A stretch of DNA of 64,000 nt from Methanothermobacter sp049720995 (GCF_049720995.1 NZ_JBNASF010000002.1:77138-141137), one strand, 5' to 3'. Positions 1-8,477 are shown, counted from the stretch's first letter. Notes: generated from the letters alone by a model not told the origin. Translations and numbers: made by a program.

Positions 1-696
1 CCACATCCTGGCAGAGGATGCCCTGTTTATCCTTGCGAATCTGATCCTGAGGACTCTGTCTGCGAATTCATCCAGTATACGTGCCTCCCCATGATAGGGA
101 TCAGCCACCACAACATCCCTTCCTGTGAAGAGCTTTATGCCCAGTGGATGGAAGTTTCCGCTTCCGATGAAGAGGTATGCATCTGCACCGGTATTCCTGA
201 TTGCTGAAAAGTTACACCCGAGTACCTGTCCCTCAGCTGTGTTTATCCCGCAGCCCTTAACCACTTCAAAACCCTTTCCCTCAAGGAATGACGCTGCCTC
301 ATCGAGGAGGTGGAGATGCTGTGCTGTTGTTGCAAGGCCCACCCTTTCGTGGCCATCCAGGAGACGGGCAGCATCCTCAAGTACACCTCCTATCTCAACC
401 CCTGAACGGGCCTCAATGAATATGACAGGCACCTCATAGTCAATGGGGAATGGTGTGTGCCCATAGTGGATTATGAGATCAGCCATCCCCTTCATCTTCC
501 TGTCTGAAACATCACATGCACCGAAGCATGGATCTGCAGATATAACAGTTGTTGCATCCGTTTCTGATTCTATAATCCCGGCAAGCTCAACAGCCCTGCC
601 TTTAAGTCCCTCAGGAAATTGAAGCCCAACAACATCCGCTTTGAGGCGTTTTATTTCCCTGATAACCCTTTCTGTTTCAAGATCATAGAGTGACAT
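1..696 (-). CDS. dph2: Diphthamide synthase subunit Dph2 (3' part missing)
   Basis: The N-terminal 232 codons are present; the gene runs off the left edge. Dph2 is the archaeal radical enzyme that transfers the 3-amino-3-carboxypropyl group of S-adenosylmethionine to the conserved histidine of elongation factor 2, the first step of diphthamide synthesis. Visible family signs are the start MSLYDLETERVIREIKRLKA, the stretch ISADPCFGACD with Cys57, which is the position of the first Fe-S ligand, and a second cysteine in GQVLGCNFS. The third ligand would lie outside the window. The start lies 4 bp after the hpt stop with a GGGGCTGA ribosome site, so it is probably co-transcribed with hpt. Confidence 0.9.
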   Translation of the reverse strand, partial: MSLYDLETERVIREIKRLKADVVGLQFPEGLKGRAVELAGIIESETDATTVISADPCFGACDVSDRKMKGMADLIIHYGHTPFPIDYEVPVIFIEARSGVEIGGVLEDAARLLDGHERVGLATTAQHLHLLDEAASFLEGKGFEVVKGCGINTAEGQVLGCNFSAIRNTGADAYLFIGSGNFHPLGIKLFTGRDVVVADPYHGEARILDEFADRVLRIRFARINRASSARMW

Positions 697-700
697 TTAA

Positions 701-1285
701 TCATTCAGCCCCATCAGGAATGTCCTCAACGGTTACCTTCCCGTCAACAACATTCACCTTCACAAGGCTCCTTACAGTGAACCCTGTCCTCTCCTTCACC
801 ACCCTTGAGCCCTCACCCTTATCTATAACTGTTACAACGTCCACAACCTCCACTTCCATCTCCCTTAGGGCCTCAAGGACAGCCAGCAGTGTTCCGCCGG
901 TACTTACAACGTCATCGATGACGATGACACGATCGTCCCCATCAACACCATTTATGTAAAGTTCTCCCTCACTGTAACCTGTCATCTGATGGACCGCGAC
1001 CTCGCCGGGGAGGCCGTACCTCCTTTTTCTTACGACAACGAAGGGTATGCGGGTTTTGAGTGATAGCACCGTGGCATGGTGTATGCCCATGGCCTCAATG
1101 CACACTATCTTATCCACACTGGCTGGATCTGGATTGAATCTTCTCACTATTTCCTCTGCAACCTCCTCAAGGATTTCAGGTTCTGTGAGGGGTATCCCAT
1201 CAGTTACAGGATTAACAAAGTAGTCATAATCCCCCTTCCTGATTACAGGAGAATTTCTGAGGCTTTCCTTTAATTTATCAAGCAT
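701..1285 (-). CDS. hpt: Hypoxanthine/guanine phosphoribosyltransferase (archaeal type)
   Basis: A purine salvage enzyme of 194 residues that joins a free purine base to PRPP in the cytoplasm. The PRPP-binding motif VIVIDDVVSTGGT is complete, preceded by the flexible-loop region RKRRYGLPGE. The small size and sequence resemble the archaeal Apt/Hpt-like family. In methanogens this family has been described as acting on hypoxanthine and guanine, so the base preference is family knowledge, not visible in the sequence. It is the first gene of a two-gene operon with dph2 and is transcribed divergently from srp54 across a 149 bp promoter region. Confidence 0.92.
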   Translation of the reverse strand: MLDKLKESLRNSPVIRKGDYDYFVNPVTDGIPLTEPEILEEVAEEIVRRFNPDPASVDKIVCIEAMGIHHATVLSLKTRIPFVVVRKRRYGLPGEVAVHQMTGYSEGELYINGVDGDDRVIVIDDVVSTGGTLLAVLEALREMEVEVVDVVTVIDKGEGSRVVKERTGFTVRSLVKVNVVDGKVTVEDIPDGAE

Positions 1286-1434
1286 TTTTCATCACCCGGT
1301 ATGGTTTTTGAGCAGCGATGACGACCTGGAATGTTTCAGTGTATCCACAGTGGCACAGGATACGCTTTATAGGATCTTAATATATAAGTTGCCCCAACAA
1401 TAGTTAATGATTACTGATCACTGCAGGTGAAACT
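1286..1434. promoter_or_regulatory. Divergent promoter region hpt / srp54
   Basis: This AT-rich gap separates two divergent genes. A TATA-like element, TTAATATATAAGTT around 1377-1390, is well placed for srp54, giving a predicted transcription start near 1410-1415 and a leader of about 20-25 nt. The same AT stretch reads TATATATTAAG on the other strand and could serve hpt. No palindromic operator is evident. Confidence 0.55.
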
Positions 1435-2763
1435 ATGCTTGGAAATCTGGGCAGGAGTCTCAGTAAAACTATGAAAAAACTGGCAGGGATGACCATAGTT
1501 GATGAGGAGGTCGTGAAGGAGGTCATTAAGGATATACAGAGGGCCCTGATCCAGTCTGACGTTAACATAAAACTTGTATTTAATCTTTCAAAATCAATAG
1601 AGGAGCGGGCTCTTAACGAGGAGCCTCCGAAGGGGATAACACCCAAGGAGCACATCATAAGCATAGTATACGAGGAGATGGTTAAGCTCCTTGGTGAAAG
1701 GTCCCATGAACTGAAGATAGAGGAGAAACCCTACAGGATACTCTTCCTTGGGCTCCAGGGAAGCGGTAAAACAACAACCATAGGTAAACTTGCAAGGTAC
1801 CTGCGCAAGAAAGGTTTCACCGTTGGTGTGGTCTGTACCGACACCTGGAGACCCGCGGCCTTTGAACAGCTGAAGCAGTACACAGAGGGCCAGGATATCA
1901 GTGTCTACGGGGACCCTGAAAACAAAAACGCCCTTGAACTTGCAGAGAAGGGGCTCGAAAAGTTTCAGAAAAAGGATGTTATCATATTTGACACCGCAGG
2001 AAGGCACAAGGAGGAGAAGGACCTCCTCAGGGAAATGGAGGAACTCTCAGCCGTCATTAAACCCCATGAAGCCATACTGGTAATTGATGGGACGATTGGT
2101 CAGCAGGCAAGGGAGCAGGCCCTTGCATTCAGGGAGGCCACAGATATCGGGTCAATAATCGTTACAAAGCTTGATGGGTCGGCCAAGGGTGGGGGTGCCC
2201 TCTCAGCGGTTGCAGAGATTGGTGCCCCCATAAGGTTCATAGGTACCGGAGAGAGGATAGATGACCTGGAGGTCTTCGACCCTGAAAGGTTCATATCAAG
2301 GCTTCTTGGAATGGGGGACCTCAAAAGTCTCCTTGAAAAGGTTGAGGAGGTTTCAGAGGAGGAACTTGCTGAGGAATCCCTTGACGCCATACTATCCGGG
2401 AAGTTCACTCTTAAGGATATGAGGGTCCAGTTTGAGATGATGGGTAAGATGGGGCCCCTGCAGCAGGTCATGAACATGCTCCCTGGTGTCGGGAAACTCC
2501 CCAAGGATGCCACAAAGATGACTGAGGAAACCATAAGGAAGTACCTTATCATAATGGACTCTATGACAGATGAGGAACTGGAAAAACCCGATATAATCAA
2601 GCAATCCAGGATCAGAAGGATATCAAGGGGTTCAGGCACCCGGAACGAGGATGTCAAGGAACTTTTAAAGTACTACAGGGTAACCAGGAAGGCCATGAAG
2701 GGCCTTGGCAGGAGAAAGATGGGGGGACCCATGGGTCAGCTGATGAGGCAGTTCATGAGGTAG
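1435..2763 (+). CDS. srp54: Signal recognition particle GTPase SRP54 (Ffh)
   Basis: The GTPase subunit of the signal recognition particle, which binds 7S RNA and signal sequences and delivers ribosomes to the FtsY receptor. Domain order is an N domain (1-90), a G domain with P-loop GLQGSGKTTT near residue 105, DTAGR, and the NKXD-equivalent TKLDG, and then a C-terminal M domain rich in methionine (for example MMGKMGPLQQVMNMLPG and the tail GPMGQLMRQFMR). The length of 442 residues is normal for the family. The pus10 start follows after 27 bp, so the two are probably co-transcribed. Confidence 0.97.
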   Translation: MLGNLGRSLSKTMKKLAGMTIVDEEVVKEVIKDIQRALIQSDVNIKLVFNLSKSIEERALNEEPPKGITPKEHIISIVYEEMVKLLGERSHELKIEEKPYRILFLGLQGSGKTTTIGKLARYLRKKGFTVGVVCTDTWRPAAFEQLKQYTEGQDISVYGDPENKNALELAEKGLEKFQKKDVIIFDTAGRHKEEKDLLREMEELSAVIKPHEAILVIDGTIGQQAREQALAFREATDIGSIIVTKLDGSAKGGGALSAVAEIGAPIRFIGTGERIDDLEVFDPERFISRLLGMGDLKSLLEKVEEVSEEELAEESLDAILSGKFTLKDMRVQFEMMGKMGPLQQVMNMLPGVGKLPKDATKMTEETIRKYLIIMDSMTDEELEKPDIIKQSRIRRISRGSGTRNEDVKELLKYYRVTRKAMKGLGRRKMGGPMGQLMRQFMR

Positions 2764-2790
2764 ATCTGATTTAAACCAGGAGAATGGAAA

Positions 2791-3999
2791 ATGGATGTTC
2801 AGAAAAGACTTGATGCCATCCTGGATATCACAGACTCAAAAATATGTCCCCCCTGCCTTGGAAGACGTTTCTCTGACGTCATGGAGGGGCCGGGAAATCG
2901 TCTGAGGGGTGAAAGGCTTGTTGAAAAATTTTCACTCCAGCTGGAAGGTCCCTGCATGGTATGTGGCGATGTGTTCGAGAGGCTCGATGAGGCTGCCCTG
3001 AGGGTTGGGGAGAAGGTGGATGACCTCAACCTTGAGTACTCCTCGGTACTTGTGGGTACAAGGATCCCTGATGATGTGCTCAGAATTGATGAAGAGATAA
3101 ACAGGCGCCTTGAAATCCGGGTGGAGGGTATCAAGAGGGAGTTGAACCGTGAACTCGGCAAGAGGGTCACCTCCATCCTCAGCTGTGGTGCGGATTTTGA
3201 ATCACCGGACCTTGTAATAACGGTTGATCTGAGGGGAGAAATAGGGGTCCATGTTCAGATAAACCCCATCTTCATTGAGGGACGATACCGTAAACTTGTC
3301 CGTGGGATACCCCAGACAAGGTGGCCCTGCAGGAGCTGCCGTGGGAGGGGGTGCCGCAGGTGTGATTATACCGGTAAAATGTACCCCACATCGGTGGAGG
3401 AGCTCATATCAGAACCGGTCCTTGAGGCGACAGGGGGAAGTGACAGCAAGTTCCATGGTTCTGGCAGGGAGGATGTGGATGTGCGAATGCTTGGAACCGG
3501 AAGACCCTTTGTACTGGAGATAAAGGAGCCAGCAGTCCGCACAATAGATCTAAGGGCACTGGAGGATGAAATAAACAAAAAAGCCATGGGCATGGTTGAG
3601 GTGGCTGATCTGAGGTTCTCCTCAAGGAACAGAAAGGTGGAACTAAAGGAGTCATCAAGGAAAAAATACAAGGTCTACCGTGCCATTGTTGAACTCGGAG
3701 GTACCGTGTCTGATGAGGACCTGGTAAAGCTTGAGAAACTTGACCTGATAAGGCAGAGGACACCGCTGAGGGTTTCACACAGAAGAGCTGACAGGATCAG
3801 AGAACGGAGAGTCCTTGACATATCCTGGAAGCCCATTGAAGATCACCTGGAACTCATAATAAAGGCGGAGGGTGGACTGTACATAAAGGAACTTATCTCA
3901 GGGGACTCGGGTCGTACAGAACCCAGTGTGAGCAGTGTCCTGGGTGTACCTGCAAGGTGCGCCAGTCTTGATGTCCTTGAGGTCGGAGAGGTCACATGA
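2791..3999 (+). CDS. pus10: tRNA pseudouridine synthase Pus10
   Basis: An archaeal Pus10 of 402 residues, which makes pseudouridine 54 and 55 in the T-loop of tRNA. The N-terminal part holds zinc-binding pairs (CPPC at about residue 19 and CMVC at about 55) of the THUMP-containing domain. A second cysteine cluster CRSCRGRGCRRC lies near residue 180. The catalytic region reads GREDVDVRMLGTGRPFVLE, with the aspartate of DVDVRML as the expected nucleophile. It follows srp54 at 27 bp. The ribosome site is weak, with CAGGAGAA 8 nt before the ATG. Confidence 0.93.
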   Translation: MDVQKRLDAILDITDSKICPPCLGRRFSDVMEGPGNRLRGERLVEKFSLQLEGPCMVCGDVFERLDEAALRVGEKVDDLNLEYSSVLVGTRIPDDVLRIDEEINRRLEIRVEGIKRELNRELGKRVTSILSCGADFESPDLVITVDLRGEIGVHVQINPIFIEGRYRKLVRGIPQTRWPCRSCRGRGCRRCDYTGKMYPTSVEELISEPVLEATGGSDSKFHGSGREDVDVRMLGTGRPFVLEIKEPAVRTIDLRALEDEINKKAMGMVEVADLRFSSRNRKVELKESSRKKYKVYRAIVELGGTVSDEDLVKLEKLDLIRQRTPLRVSHRRADRIRERRVLDISWKPIEDHLELIIKAEGGLYIKELISGDSGRTEPSVSSVLGVPARCASLDVLEVGEVT

Positions 4000-4189
4000 G
4001 GAATCCTTCTGACCCCGAAGTCAGGGCTGATGATGATCTACCCTTCAACTGAGAGATCCCTCCTGACCCTTAGGAAAAATATATATTTATGGAAATGTTA
4101 AATACAGAACTTATAAGTTTAGATGTCTGATTCTTGTAAGGTTTTAATGACTGTTACAAGCCATCACAGGCTTTTATGGAGGTTAAAAA
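4000..4189 (+). promoter_or_regulatory. Promoter and leader of the rpl21e-rpo4 operon
   Basis: Two TATA-like elements are visible: AAAATATATATTTATG around 4077-4092 and AACTTATAAGTTTA around 4109-4122. Downstream of the second lies a perfect 7-bp inverted repeat, CTTGTAA (4133-4139) and TTACAAG (4154-4160), with a 14-nt loop. It would fall at the very start of the transcript or within its leader. A smaller hairpin, CTGAC/GTCAG, sits at 4009-4024 just behind pus10. A GGAGGTTAAAA ribosome site precedes the ATG at 4190. Confidence 0.5.
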
Positions 4190-4480
4190 ATGAGAAGATC
4201 AAGAGGTTTCAGAAGTAAAACAAGACACAAGCTTCAGAAGGTTAAAAGGCCTGGAAGATCAAACCCGATAACGAGGAAGATCCAGAGCTTCAGTGAGGGT
4301 GACCTTGTACACATAATAATAGATCCAAGCATACACAGGGGCCAGCCCCACCCCCGCTTCCATGGTAAAACAGGCCGTGTTGCCGGTATGATGGGCAGAT
4401 CATATGTTGTTGCCATAAGGGATGGTAACAAGGAGAAACAGCTTGTTGTGAGGCCGGAACACCTTCAGATGCAAGAGTGA
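4190..4480 (+). CDS. rpl21e: 50S ribosomal protein L21e
   Basis: A small basic ribosomal protein of 96 residues in the archaeal/eukaryotic L21e family. The start MRRSRGFRSKTRHKLQKV and the SH3-like core with HPRFHGKTGRV are diagnostic. It is the first gene of a compact operon with rpo4, DUF655 and ksgA, an arrangement common in archaea that joins ribosome, RNA polymerase and rRNA modification genes. Its stop codon overlaps a GTG start of rpo4. Confidence 0.97.
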   Translation: MRRSRGFRSKTRHKLQKVKRPGRSNPITRKIQSFSEGDLVHIIIDPSIHRGQPHPRFHGKTGRVAGMMGRSYVVAIRDGNKEKQLVVRPEHLQMQE

Positions 4481-4827
4481 TTCCCATGATAGGGAAAAAG
4501 GTTCTGGAAAGTGAACCTGTTTCTATGGCAGAGGTTAAGGAGATACTTGAAAAATTCGGGGAAGAACATGAGCTCACCTACGAGCAGAACCTTGTCCTGG
4601 ACCATGTAACCCGCTTTTCAAGGCTTGACCCTGAAAACGGCAGGAGCCTCATTGAGGAACTTATGGGTATCCCCAACATAAAAAGGAGGCATGCTGTCAA
4701 GATCGCAGATATCATGCCTGTGGACCTATCTGACCTCCGTTTAATCTTTGCCAAGGAAAGGGTCCCCATAAAGGCAGAGGACCTGCCAGGCATACTCGAG
4801 GTAATAGATAAATACCGGGTCGAATAA
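4477..4827 (+). CDS. rpo4: DNA-directed RNA polymerase subunit Rpo4 (RpoF)
   Basis: A 116-residue subunit that forms the RNA polymerase stalk with Rpo7 and resembles eukaryotic Rpb4. Family features are the N-terminal tip-associated helix (MIGKKVLESEPVSMAEVKEI) and the C-terminal HRDC-like part with IADIMPVDLSDLRLIFAKER. The GTG at 4477 overlaps the L21e stop; an in-frame ATG at 4486 is an equally good start, and neither has a clear ribosome site, so the first three residues are uncertain. Confidence 0.93.
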   Translation: MIPMIGKKVLESEPVSMAEVKEILEKFGEEHELTYEQNLVLDHVTRFSRLDPENGRSLIEELMGIPNIKRRHAVKIADIMPVDLSDLRLIFAKERVPIKAEDLPGILEVIDKYRVE

Positions 4828-4867
4828 AAATAATATCTGACCTGAATAAATTAGAGTATGTGATTTC

Positions 4868-5449
4868 ATGGAAGAGTACGCTATCATACTGGATTACCTT
4901 CCACTTGGTTACGTGAGTGAAGGTTTCGGTACATTCAAGAAGAGGCCTGTTGCCCAGGCCCTGGGCAGGGACGAGTTCACCCTCCTTGAGTTAACACCCC
5001 GGCCAGATGTTGACCTTGAGATTCATGAGGAGGTCTACATAGGTAAGGGTAAAAGGGATAAGATAGCCAGGATCAACAAAAGACTCCGGCACAATGAACT
5101 CACGGCCACCGCCCGGGTTGAACTGCCCTACGTCATTGAGGAAATAATAAAGTCCAACGAGGACAGGTTCGTGCGTTTCTTCAATGAGGCGGGTCCCATA
5201 AGCACCAGGCTTCATCAGCTTGAACTTCTTCCAGGAATCGGTAAAAAGCATATGTGGGATATCCTGAAGGCCCGTGAGGAAAAGCCCTTTGAGAGTTTTG
5301 AGGACATAAAGAACAGGGTCCCCATGCTATCAGACCCTGTTAAACTCATAGTCAGGAGGGTCCTCATGGAACTGGATGTTGAGGGCGCCAAGCGGGGAAA
5401 AAGGAAGTACACAATATTCACAAGACCTCCCCAGAAGAAGAGGGACTGA
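4868..5449 (+). CDS. DUF655 family RNA-binding-like protein
   Basis: A conserved archaeal protein of 193 residues (DUF655), almost always encoded between rpo4 and ksgA. The N-terminal half looks like an OB/S1-like fold (YAIILDYLPLGYVSEGFGTF), and the C-terminal half has a helix-hairpin-helix stretch (LELLPGIGKKHMWDIL near residue 118). It ends in a basic tail. Binding to structured RNA or DNA is a reasonable inference from these parts and the neighbours, but no biochemical role is established by the sequence. Confidence 0.88.
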   Translation: MEEYAIILDYLPLGYVSEGFGTFKKRPVAQALGRDEFTLLELTPRPDVDLEIHEEVYIGKGKRDKIARINKRLRHNELTATARVELPYVIEEIIKSNEDRFVRFFNEAGPISTRLHQLELLPGIGKKHMWDILKAREEKPFESFEDIKNRVPMLSDPVKLIVRRVLMELDVEGAKRGKRKYTIFTRPPQKKRD

Positions 5450-5475
5450 TTTTAACCCAATAACCACTTTATTTT

Positions 5476-6297
5476 ATGACGGGACTCTACAGAGAGACAA
5501 GGGACGTTCTGAGAAGGTACGGTGTCAGGCTCAGAAGGAGTCTGGGGCAGAATTACCTTGTTGATGACGGTAAGAGGCAGCGAATACTGGAATATGCTGA
5601 CCTGGGGCCAGATGATCATGTCCTGGAGATAGGGGCAGGCATAGGTACACTGACACTCCCCATGGCAGAACTTGCAGGTCATGTTACTGCAATCGAAAGC
5701 GACCCATTCATTGCAGGGATCCTTGCCGATAGAGTAAAGGGGGATAATGTGGATATAATTGTGGGCGACGCCCTTAAGGTTGACCTTCCCGGCTTCAACA
5801 AGGTGGTATCCAACCTGCCCTACCAGATATCATCCCCTGTAACCTTCAGGCTGCTGCAGCATGAATTCAAGCTGGGGGTCCTCATGTACCAGAAGGAATT
5901 TGCTGAAAGGATGGTTGCAGAGCCGGGTACACGGGATTACTCAAGGCTCTCTGTAATGCTGCACTTCCTTGCAGAGGTCCAGATAGTTGACCACCTCAAA
6001 CCAGGCTGTTTTTTCCCGAGACCCCGTGTTGACTCTGCGGTTGTGACCGTCAGGCCCACGGGATTCAGGCTCCCGGCACTTTTTGAGGATGTGTGCCGTG
6101 CCCTCTTCCAGCACAGAAAGAAAAAAACCGCCAAGTCACTCAGGGAGTCATTTCACGAGATAAAAGCCGACCTGAACTTCAAAGAGGTTCTGGATGTTCT
6201 TCCATCTGAGATACTTGAGAAGAGGGTCTTTCAGCTGCAGCCAGGGGAGATACTCCAAATAGCGGAACGCATGGAGGAACTCTCAGCACCCTCATGA
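5476..6297 (+). CDS. rsmA: Dimethyladenosine rRNA methyltransferase KsgA/RsmA/Dim1
   Basis: The enzyme dimethylates two adjacent adenosines in the terminal helix of 16S rRNA during small-subunit maturation. The SAM-binding motif I is LEIGAGIGTLT near residue 51, motif IV is VSNLPYQISSP near 112, and the C-terminal helical domain is present. At 273 residues it is of usual size. It begins 26 bp after DUF655 and lacks an obvious ribosome site. The pairing with the neighbouring L21e and polymerase genes is conserved in archaea. Confidence 0.96.
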   Translation: MTGLYRETRDVLRRYGVRLRRSLGQNYLVDDGKRQRILEYADLGPDDHVLEIGAGIGTLTLPMAELAGHVTAIESDPFIAGILADRVKGDNVDIIVGDALKVDLPGFNKVVSNLPYQISSPVTFRLLQHEFKLGVLMYQKEFAERMVAEPGTRDYSRLSVMLHFLAEVQIVDHLKPGCFFPRPRVDSAVVTVRPTGFRLPALFEDVCRALFQHRKKKTAKSLRESFHEIKADLNFKEVLDVLPSEILEKRVFQLQPGEILQIAERMEELSAPS

Positions 6298-6367
6298 TCA
6301 CTGTGAACCCACAGGAAGTGCAGCCCCATCATGGAAAAATATAAATATTATGTAAATTATTTTTTAC

Positions 6368-6808
6368 ATGGTGGTTGTTTTGATAATAGCAAGACCCGAA
6401 TGGTTTGGCAGAAGAAAGTATGGTGGCTGGGGAGTCTCGGTGAAAACCTGGCAGGGCGCTGCATACCTGGCATCTGTGCTTCTCATCCTTGTAGCGGTTC
6501 AGCTCCTGCCCCTCAGCACAATGGCAAGAATATATGTGACAGCCGCATGGCTAGTATTCCTCTTCCTCGACATGTTTGATGTTATGTGGAAGGTCCAGAG
6601 GGATGAGAGGGAATACATCCACGAGGCAATAGCCGAGAGAAACGCAGCCTGGGCCATGATGCCAGTCCTTGTGGTGGGAATATTCATAGAACTCATATCA
6701 AGTTCCCTCAAGGGTGACCCCTATGTGGATCCCATCCCTCTGGTTGCACTGGTTGCAGGGGTTATCGCCAAATCAGTGACAAACTACCGCCTGGAGAGGG
6801 AAAATTGA
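6368..6808 (+). CDS. Small membrane protein paired with an HTH regulator
   Basis: A 146-residue protein with about four hydrophobic segments (roughly residues 31-50, 53-70, 95-112 and 121-135) split by a charged loop KVQRDEREYIHEAIAERN. I do not recognise a characterised family; it resembles the DUF2178-like membrane proteins that sit beside small HTH regulators. A TATA element (AAATATAAATATTATG, about 6337-6351) lies so close to the ATG that the transcript may be leaderless. The stop overlaps the start of the HTH gene, so the two are translationally coupled. A sensor or anti-regulator role is inference only. Confidence 0.75.
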   Translation: MVVVLIIARPEWFGRRKYGGWGVSVKTWQGAAYLASVLLILVAVQLLPLSTMARIYVTAAWLVFLFLDMFDVMWKVQRDEREYIHEAIAERNAAWAMMPVLVVGIFIELISSSLKGDPYVDPIPLVALVAGVIAKSVTNYRLEREN

Positions 6809-7008
6809 AAACCCTGATAAGGGAATACAGAAATAAACTTGGACTCACCCAGGAGGAACTGGCAGAAATGGTGGGGGTTACAAGGCAGACCATAATAGCC
6901 CTTGAGAGGGGGCGCTACAACCCATCCCTCATCCTGGCCCACAGGATCACAAGGGCCCTCATGGGGGAACACATCGAGGATGTATTCATCCTTGATGAGG
7001 ATGGTTGA
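6805..7008 (+). CDS. Small Cro/CI-type (XRE) transcriptional regulator
   Basis: A 67-residue single-domain helix-turn-helix protein. The HTH spans roughly residues 11-40, with LTQEELAEMVGVTRQTIIALERGRYNPSL matching the YgzD/XRE short-regulator class in its key positions: Gln, Glu, Ala, Val, Gln and Ile-Leu-Glu-Gly. The TTG start at 6805 overlaps the TGA of the membrane-protein gene and is preceded by GGAGAGGG. The likely role is DNA binding, possibly autoregulating this two-gene unit, with the membrane partner as modulator. Confidence 0.85.
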   Translation: MKTLIREYRNKLGLTQEELAEMVGVTRQTIIALERGRYNPSLILAHRITRALMGEHIEDVFILDEDG

Positions 7009-7009
7009 A

Positions 7010-7603
7010 ATGATAAGGTATGGTGATCTGAAAATCGAAACATGCAGGGACGTGTATGAACCTGCAGAGGACACCTTCCTCCTTGCAGATAACCTTGATG
7101 TTGGGGAGGGTGAAAGGGTCCTTGAAATAGGCACCGGTACGGGGCTGGTTGCCATAAAGGCCTCAGAGAAGGCCGATGTGACTGCAACTGATATAAACCC
7201 TGCCGCAATTGAATGTGCCCGGAAAAACGCTGCCCTGAATGGTTCCAGGTTAAGGTTGCTCCAGGGCGACCTCTTTGACCCTGTGAGGGGTGAGAAATTC
7301 GATGTTATACTCTTCAACACCCCCTACCTCCCTGTGGGTGAGGATGATTTCACAGGTGACCCCCTGGACCTTGCCTGGAATGGGGGGCCCGACGGGAGGA
7401 GGGTTATAGACCGCTTCCTGGATGATGTGGCTGAACATCTGAAGCCCGGTGGAAGAATCCAGCTTGTTCAATCCTCACTCTCAGACACCCGGAGGACACT
7501 TGAAAGGCTTCGGAGTCTGGGTTTTGATGCGGAGGTTGCTGCAAGTGAAAGGTACTTCTTTGAGGAGATAGTCATTATAAGGGCCGTTATGAATGAGGGC
7601 TAG
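7010..7603 (+). CDS. HemK/PrmC-type protein methyltransferase
   Basis: A class I SAM methyltransferase of 197 residues. Motif I is LEIGTGTGLVAIKA, and YEPAEDTF near residue 16 is typical of the HemK2/Mtq2 group that modifies the GGQ glutamine of release factor aRF1. The catalytic NPPY motif reads NTPYLP here, a Pro-to-Thr change seen in some archaeal members. I chose ATG 7010 because GAGG lies 8-10 nt upstream; ATG 7001 would add three residues. Its stop overlaps that of convergent dapF by 4 bp. Confidence 0.87.
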   Translation: MIRYGDLKIETCRDVYEPAEDTFLLADNLDVGEGERVLEIGTGTGLVAIKASEKADVTATDINPAAIECARKNAALNGSRLRLLQGDLFDPVRGEKFDVILFNTPYLPVGEDDFTGDPLDLAWNGGPDGRRVIDRFLDDVAEHLKPGGRIQLVQSSLSDTRRTLERLRSLGFDAEVAASERYFFEEIVIIRAVMNEG

Positions 7604-8472
7604 GGATCCCTCACGAGTATCCCATCGAACACAAGGACCGCATCACCCTCCATGTAGGCCCCCAGATCTGTACCCTCCTGGTAGACGTCTATTTTCAGTT
7701 CACCTCCAGGTAGATGCACCAGGACGCTATCATCCAGTTTTTCAAGTTTAACCCCTGCAATCACACTGGCGGTGGCACCTGTTCCACAGGCCATTGTTGG
7801 TCCGGCGCCCCTCTCCCAGGTTACCATGATGATTTCAGATGGATCAACCACCTCAACAAAGTGCACGTTGATCCTCTCAGGGAACAGGGGGTGATTCTCT
7901 ATTGCAGGTCCAAGCCGCTCCAGGTCCACCGCCCCTGTATCATCCACAAATATCACCGCATGGGGATTCCCGACGCTCAGGGCTGTGAGCTTGATATCCT
8001 CACCCTCAACCGGGAGGAAACGATCTATGAACTCGTATTCCCCCACATCCATGGGTATCCTGTCTGTCTTGAATGTCGCTGTACCCATATCAACCCTTGA
8101 GGAAACCACCGAACCATCATCACCAACCTCAAGCTCCACGGTTTTGATGCCTGCAAGGGTTTCAACATCAAGTTTTCTCTTTCTCACGATGGCATTGTCG
8201 TATACGAACTTTGAGAAGCACCTTATTCCATTACCGCACATCTCTGCCTCGCTTCCATCGGCATTGAATATCCTGAACCTTATATCCCCCTCGCCCGCTG
8301 CTGGCTGGACAAATATGACGCCATCGGCCCCAATGGAGAATCCCCTGGTGCAGACCTCCCTGACGAATTCAGACTTTTTATCCTCGGGTATGCACTCCCG
8401 GGTGCTCTCATCTATAACCACATAGTCATTCCCAAGTCCATGCATCTTGGAAAACATTACCATCCTCGTCAT
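7600..8472 (-). CDS. dapF: Diaminopimelate epimerase
   Basis: Converts LL- to meso-diaminopimelate, the last step before decarboxylation in lysine synthesis. The two catalytic cysteines are present: MCGNGIRC (Cys79) and ACGTGATAS (near 227). The length of 290 residues is normal. It lies 5 bp behind lysA and is surely in the same operon. Pseudomurein contains lysine rather than diaminopimelate, so the pathway here serves lysine supply. The gene tail overlaps the HemK-type gene by 4 bp. Confidence 0.96.
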   Translation of the reverse strand: MTRMVMFSKMHGLGNDYVVIDESTRECIPEDKKSEFVREVCTRGFSIGADGVIFVQPAAGEGDIRFRIFNADGSEAEMCGNGIRCFSKFVYDNAIVRKRKLDVETLAGIKTVELEVGDDGSVVSSRVDMGTATFKTDRIPMDVGEYEFIDRFLPVEGEDIKLTALSVGNPHAVIFVDDTGAVDLERLGPAIENHPLFPERINVHFVEVVDPSEIIMVTWERGAGPTMACGTGATASVIAGVKLEKLDDSVLVHLPGGELKIDVYQEGTDLGAYMEGDAVLVFDGILVRDP

Positions 8473-8477
8473 TCTAT

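Noticed and set aside
2100..2657. 185-codon minus-strand frame inside srp54
   Set aside because: Antisense to the conserved SRP54 G and M domains, Ser-rich, with no ribosome site.
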